From: Phoronis pallida
Taxonomy: Eukaryota; Phoronida; Phoronidae
Length of the DNA: 10,058 bases
Reading direction: 5' to 3'
Assembly (NCBI GenBank): GCA_028565715.1
Contig: JAOXYC010254454.1
Coordinates: 1 to 10,058 of the forward strand
Part shown: in pieces, positions 7,701 through 10,058 of the stretch
Layout of the letters: every line of letters starts with the position of its first letter
Numbering within the stretch: the stretch's first letter is position 1
Position numbers and translations under genes: made by a program
The notes under the pieces: generated by a model
Told to the model about the DNA's origin: nothing
Seen by the model: only the letters and a program-made list of their open reading frames with translations
Database searches by the model: none

Positions 7701-9014
7701 AAAAATTTAACAAGAGAAAAGACATAATTTCCACATTTTTAATTCAAAGTGAATACCGCAATTGCGCAACCATGCATTACTTATTCCGAAATGTTGATGG
7801 GTTAGTATTGGAGCAAATCATAAAAGTATACTGACTTCCACATTCAATAGTGCTTCCACGCCACGTTCCATCAGAACCACACACTCGCCTAGGAAGTCCG
7901 CCCGTCTGTTCATATCCAGCATTACAAGAATAGTCCGCAAATTCAGATTTTTCCCATTGCCAATTTGACACAATTGAGTTTGGGATATTATCAGGGACAC
8001 CACAGTGAAGTTCTGTAAATGAAATGAAGATAAATTACACTGCTCATAAAGTATAGCAAATTATTTTTAGCAGCGTAGTTTTTTAACAATTCTAAAATAC
8101 TAAGGATATAATCTTTTGCAGACAAAATAAAAGCCGCAATTTGATAAAAGTCTTATAAGACTAAATGATGAATCTCTCGAATTTTAAAACATGACAGTTC
8201 AGTGGGAAACCAAAACGCAGTTTGAGTTCAAGTGGGCTGTCCGGACCTAAGGGAAATATTTCAAAAATGCTCATTGTAAAACCATAAAATGTTATCAGTC
8301 TTCCAATGTATGGGTCTTATAACTCAAAAAATACTTGACGTAAAAATTTAAAAAGTTCCATCTGAAGATTAATGGTTTAATTATTATATGTGACATACCT
8401 GCAAGCCTAGATGTAGGTTTTACTCCTTCCAACTTCTGTGTGAACTGAAAACACAACATTGCATTGATTTGTGGCGTTTTATTTTAAAAAAATGTTAAAG
8501 ATACTGTCTCCTTGTTGGTGAGGTTCTGGGGTCAAATTTCAAATCAACTTGAAATTGTGTGTACGAGTCCGTTGGTGAATATATTTCAAAGAACGGACAA
8601 TTAACAAATGCACAATAAGGCGTGCAAAATCCGTTAATGAACGGTGTTAGCAGCACACATTTGGTATCAACACGAAATGTTCAGTTCAATGACGCACTTA
8701 TATATTAATTCGGCATTACCAAAACAATCAATGGGACTTACTTGTTGATTATTTCGCCGCAGATTTTGCAATTCGGCATCTTTCCACCCCACCAAAATGG
8801 CTAACACAACTACAAGAGCGCACAGAACGACGTAGAGCCAAAACCTCCAATCTCGCAGGTATTGTTTAATCCTATTGCTGTTCGGGTTATCTTGACAGTT
8901 CTCGCGATGAATCGATTCCATGTTATATATAGGATTGTCCATTGCAGTTGTTGGCGTTGGAAGGCTATAGTGTATCTCACTCTGCTCCACGACTGGCTTT
9001 TCATTCTTACTCAT
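4619..9014 (-). CDS. Gene B: membrane protein with seven Sushi/CCP modules and a GPI-like C-terminus (complete, 7 exons)
   Basis: Joining 9014..8742, 8444..8399, 8012..7836, 7407..7051, 6155..5802, 5428..5069 and 4713..4619 gives 1662 nt, a 553-residue frame from ATG to TGA with no internal stop. Every junction is GT-AG and phase-consistent (0,1,1,1,1,1). Layout: cytoplasmic tail 1-55, transmembrane helix about 56-77, stalk 78-109, CCP1 110-164, CCP2-3 169-283, CCP4-5 288-401, CCP6-7 406-521, Ser/Gly linker 523-538, hydrophobic end 539-553. Each CCP has the four conserved cysteines and the G-x-W before the last one. CCP proteins typically bind complement fragments, adhesion partners or cytokines outside the cell. 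Positive charges before the helix predict a type II orientation; the C-terminus looks like a GPI signal. Tunicate vCRL-type polymorphic CCP receptors are a possible relative, but I cannot show orthology. Ligand and function are unknown. Confidence 0.85.
4714..5068 (-). other. Gene B intron 6
   Basis: A 355-nt phase-1 intron with a strong donor (GTAAGT) and a strong pyrimidine-rich acceptor (gcctctttctttcccag). Its middle is the degenerate trinucleotide tract at 4856..4970. Confidence 0.65.
4856..4970. repeat. Degenerate (GAT/GGT)n microsatellite
   Basis: Long runs of gat repeats at 4863..4907 grade into impure gatggtggt / gtgacggt repeats up to about 4970. The tract lies in intron 6 of gene B. 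Translations through it are His/Ile-rich artefacts. Confidence 0.9.
5069..5428 (-). CDS. Gene B exon 6: CCP modules 6 and 7
   Basis: A 360-nt 1-1 exon, acceptor cttttag and donor A|GTAAGT. CCP6 has cysteines 406, 434, 449 and 462; CCP7 has 467, 493, 508 and 521. NWSG at 513-516 contains the conserved Trp and a glycosylation sequon. It keeps the same two-module plan and landmarks (HGSGTLF, CGADGNWSG) as exons 4 and 5 but has diverged far more, so it is an older paralogue of that exon. Its first 22 nt were copied into intron 4 by the tandem duplication. Confidence 0.9.
5429..5801 (-). other. Gene B intron 5
   Basis: A 373-nt phase-1 intron (GTAAGT...cttttag), nearly all of which (5429..5732) is duplicated at 6247..6548 in intron 4. 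No other element is seen. Confidence 0.65.
5802..6155 (-). CDS. Gene B exon 5: CCP modules 4 and 5 (copy 1 of the duplicated exon)
   Basis: A 354-nt 1-1 exon, acceptor ttttaacag and donor A|GTAAGT. CCP4 has cysteines 288, 314, 329 and 342; CCP5 has 347, 373, 388 and 401. Sequons are NGT (336) and NYS (370). Relative to exon 4 it lacks the extra cysteine codon and has the normal four cysteines per module, so it is likely closer to the ancestral form. Differences from exon 4 are a mixture of synonymous and replacement changes, with clusters before the second Cys of CCP4 (GDVVDLSC against GDVMNFSC) and around GGSHART in CCP5. Confidence 0.9.
6225..6246 (-). pseudogene. Truncated 5' stub of exon 6 left by tandem duplication
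   Basis: 22 nt (AA ATA AGT TGT GGA TCA CCG AC) copy the start of exon 6 (5428..5407), including the acceptor AG at 6248-6247. The match ends abruptly at 6225. The upstream tract ttaattag is poorer in pyrimidines than the real cttttag, and no good donor follows, so it should be skipped. Confidence 0.8.
6549..7021. mobile_element. Extra DNA in duplication copy 2; right end mariner-like
   Basis: Copy 2 of the duplication is longer than copy 1 by roughly 0.45 kb, all between the conserved blocks ending at 6548 and resuming near 7022. The right end, read on the minus strand, is TA, then tcgggtgggccaaaaaaacg, resembling mariner-type termini. No matching inverted end is seen on the left, where a (TA)n run starts, so the element is one-ended, decayed or composite. 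The 12-mer TTGCCGTGTCAA (6863..6874) is shared with the palindrome at 4417..4492. Confidence 0.4.
7051..7407 (-). CDS. Gene B exon 4: CCP modules 2 and 3 (copy 2 of the duplicated exon)
   Basis: A 357-nt 1-1 exon, acceptor ctttgacag and donor A|GTAAGT. CCP2 has cysteines 169, 195, 210 and 223; CCP3 has 228, 255, 270 and 283. Glycosylation sequons are NGT (217) and NYS (252). It matches exon 5 almost throughout (about 12 substitutions and one extra codon). The extra codon is TGC, giving an additional unpaired Cys 246 in CCP3 (LDANDCYEEIANYSC against LDANDYEKIANYSC). The exon lies in the longer copy of the tandem duplication. A free cysteine could permit dimerisation or could disturb folding. 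Confidence 0.9.
7408..7835 (-). other. Gene B intron 3, with an embedded retroelement-like motif
   Basis: A 428-nt phase-1 intron. Its first half carries the CTGATGA / hairpin / GAAAC motif annotated at 7584..7614. The rest is AT-rich with nothing recognised. The right edge of the tandem duplication (7470) lies inside it. Confidence 0.6.
7584..7614 (-). repeat. Hammerhead-like core (CTGATGA-hairpin-GAAAC), likely retroelement remnant
   Basis: On the minus strand CTGATGA (7614-7608) is followed by one extra T, a perfect palindrome ggatttatgaataaatcc (7606-7589) that can form a 7-bp stem II with a 4-nt loop, and then GAAAC (7588-7584). These are the two conserved strands of a hammerhead ribozyme, a motif carried by Penelope-like elements and retrozymes. 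The extra base, a stem III with a mismatch and no matching stem I suggest a decayed or merely similar sequence. Confidence 0.3.
7836..8012 (-). CDS. Gene B exon 3: CCP module 1
   Basis: A 177-nt symmetric 1-1 exon, acceptor tcatttacag and donor A|GTCAGT. It codes for a single CCP, residues 110-164, with cysteines 110, 136, 151 and 164, the SCNAGYEQTGG strand and the GSDGTWRG motif before the last Cys. It resembles the second module of exons 4 and 5 (SCNSGYEQTGG, CGSDGSW) more than the first, so it probably arose from the same ancestral pair. The donor GTCAGT is weaker than the GTAAGT donors elsewhere in the gene. Confidence 0.88.
8013..8398 (-). other. Gene B intron 2
   Basis: A 386-nt phase-1 intron (GTATGT...tttacag). 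No internal exon or repeat is recognised. Confidence 0.65.
8399..8444 (-). CDS. Gene B exon 2: short extracellular stalk
   Basis: A 46-nt exon between a strong acceptor (gttgtgttttcag, AG 8446-8445) and donor G|GTATGT (8398). It enters in phase 0, matching exon 1, and leaves in phase 1, matching every CCP exon, so it is the adaptor between the membrane exon and the CCP exons. It encodes FTQKLEGVKPTSRLA, and the split codon G|AA gives Glu 107. No domain is present. The main support is the double phase match and the splice signals. Confidence 0.75.
8445..8741 (-). other. Gene B intron 1
   Basis: A 297-nt phase-0 intron (GTAAGT...ttttcag). It contains a small hairpin, aatttcaa-atcaac-ttgaaatt, near 8536..8557. 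No further exon is seen. Confidence 0.65.
8742..9014 (-). CDS. Gene B exon 1: cytoplasmic tail and signal-anchor helix
   Basis: The ATG at 9014-9012 has G at -3. Residues 1-55 are polar and probably cytoplasmic, with an NPIY (NPxY) motif at 27-30 and a second tyrosine in IHYSLP at 14-19. NPxY motifs bind PTB-domain proteins or drive clathrin-mediated uptake. Residues 48-57 (RIKQYLRDWR) are basic. Residues 58-77 (FWLYVVLCALVVVLAILVGW) form one transmembrane helix, too far from the N-terminus for a cleaved signal peptide, so a type II signal anchor is the natural reading. KDAELQNLRRNNQQ follows. The exon ends at CAA|GTAAGT in phase 0, after 91 codons. Confidence 0.85.
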
Positions 9015-9072
9015 GACTGTGATGTTACTTGGCGCCCAAACTGTTCTTCTATGACATAAAAAAGCATCAACT

Positions 9073-9080
9073 TAATATAT
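9073..9080 (-). promoter_or_regulatory. Candidate TATA box of gene B
   Basis: The minus strand reads atatatta about 60 nt upstream of the gene B ATG, which would leave a 5' UTR of roughly 30 nt. The surroundings are AT-rich, so chance is a real alternative. A trans-splice acceptor nearer the ATG (tcatag at about 9055-9050) cannot be excluded if the organism is a tunicate. Confidence 0.2.
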
Positions 9081-9500
9081 GAAACGTATGATATGCAATT
9101 TTCTAATCCTCTTCTTACGAAAAAAAATTCCCGTTGGCTAAAAATAGAATTTTTTCGAAATGCTGGCTAGCGGGAACTTCCCCGCTACTATCGATTAACC
9201 AGTAAGGTCAAATAAATTACAACCTGAAAACGAATGATCAACACATATGATTGTGTAAAAATATATACATGCTCACACTGAACCAGAGATATATTATATC
9301 AAACTTTATTAAATTAGTAGCCTATGCTGTCCCCCTCATTACTGAATTTCATCATAGTGACATCAAAACGAGGCTCTGGTGAATAAATGATCACTTTCGA
9401 TCACCCGGGTTATCCGGTTCTTATTAATTGTACTCAAATTTGTATTGTTCCAATGCGACTCATTGTGATAATTATTTTGTTTGGGTTTTGTTTACGGCTT
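9081..9500. other. Upstream flank of gene B, no gene seen
   Basis: AT-rich sequence. A partial inverted pair, ttcccgttggct and agcgggaa, lies around 9128..9175. Nothing supports a gene here. Confidence 0.35.
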
Positions 9501-10058
9501 AATACAGCGGGTTACTTGAGAACCCGGCACTGTATCAAACGACATGCCCCTGGACATGCTAATGTTGTATAGGTGTTTTATGGTTACGTGTACATGCAAA
9601 ACAAATGCACTCTCGGCTTACCTTCAGGTAATCGTATTAAGGCAGTAGCTGCCGTCCGAAGTGTAAACGTGTCCGTGTGGTACTACTTGATGTGTGATCG
9701 GCTATACCCAGTGACACCGCACCAGAAAACCCGGCCCTTGCTAGTTCTATGGCAGGCCGTTCGATATTGGGATCCCTCGTTGCTCAATGCACAAACATCG
9801 CTGACAACACTGAGTCAACGAAGCAAACTACGTACAGAGCCACTAAACCGCTGCAGTGTGTGTGTGTGTGTCAATAAATCCAAACAAAGGACACTCACAA
9901 AACACGATTGTGTCAGTGTTGTTTTCAGTACTATGATTATTTTATGAAGGATATAGAAATTTGATTCGCGCAGCCTTTGTGACCGGTGTGGCATGCAATA
10001 ATGCAACCGGGCAATAAGATCACCGGGGTAATCTAGTGGTCCGTCAATATTCTCTACG
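9501..10058. other. GC-richer stretch with no recognised gene, possible unclassified repeat
   Basis: Base composition shifts to a visibly higher G+C than the rest of the window, with cccgg/ccgg words recurring (acccggcac, aacccggccc, accggtgtgg, aaccgggc, accgggg). An AATAAA lies at about 9873 behind the (GT)8 tract. Open frames on both strands lack recognisable domains, and the longest plus-strand one starts at GTG. It may be part of an LTR or another repeat extending beyond the window, but I cannot identify termini. Confidence 0.3.
9856..9871. repeat. (GT)8 microsatellite
   Basis: Sixteen bases of uninterrupted GT repeat. Confidence 0.9.

Noticed and set aside
9573-9947. 124-codon plus-strand open frame
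   Set aside because: It starts at GTG, has no recognisable domain, and its Cys/Val run is the (GT)n tract. No splice or promoter context supports it.
1-10058. CRISPR arrays, rRNA and tRNA genes, bacterial operons
   Set aside because: No regularly spaced repeats, no rRNA- or tRNA-like sequence, and spliced animal-type genes throughout.

Overview
The window is from an AT-rich eukaryotic, almost certainly animal, genome. Genes are split by short introns (about 0.3-1.1 kb) with canonical GT-AG borders, the encoded proteins are extracellular mosaics of Sushi/CCP and fibrinogen-like modules joined by phase-1 introns, and the spaces between hold fold-back elements, a MITE and non-LTR debris. A marine invertebrate deuterostome such as a tunicate fits best. 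That placement is inferred from compactness and domain style, not from a diagnostic marker.

Both supported genes lie on the minus strand. Gene A (1..98 and 1204..1453, running off the left edge) encodes a secreted protein: signal peptide, cysteine-bearing coiled coil, then the start of a fibrinogen C-terminal-like domain. Gene B (9014 down to 4619) can be assembled as seven exons in consistent phase, giving a complete 553-residue reading frame. Its parts are a 55-residue cytoplasmic tail with an NPIY motif, one transmembrane helix, a short stalk, seven CCP modules (1+2+2+2 per exon), and a serine/glycine-rich C-terminus ending in a hydrophobic segment that resembles a GPI-attachment signal. 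If both ends act as they look, the protein is anchored at both termini, with a topology like that of BST2/tetherin but with a CCP ectodomain.

Exons 4 and 5 of gene B are recent copies. A unit of about 0.8 kb (5407..6220) is repeated head-to-tail as 6225..7470, and the second copy carries about 0.45 kb of extra DNA. The junction cut through the start of exon 6 and left a 22-nt pseudo-exon inside intron 4.

The space between the genes (1454..4618) holds an AT-loop hairpin (1829..1910), a 493-bp TA-flanked MITE with 25-bp terminal inverted repeats (2039..2531), the degenerate 3' end of a LINE ORF (2686..2931, minus), an imperfect fold-back (3318..3396), a LINE/SINE-like tail (3544..3586) and a nearly perfect 76-bp palindrome (4417..4492) just downstream of gene B. 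To the right of gene B (9015..10058) I see a weak TATA candidate, a (GT)n tract and a GC-richer stretch, but no gene.

Both genes make cell-surface or secreted proteins of the kinds used in innate immunity or self/non-self recognition. Their adjacency is suggestive but does not show that they act together.
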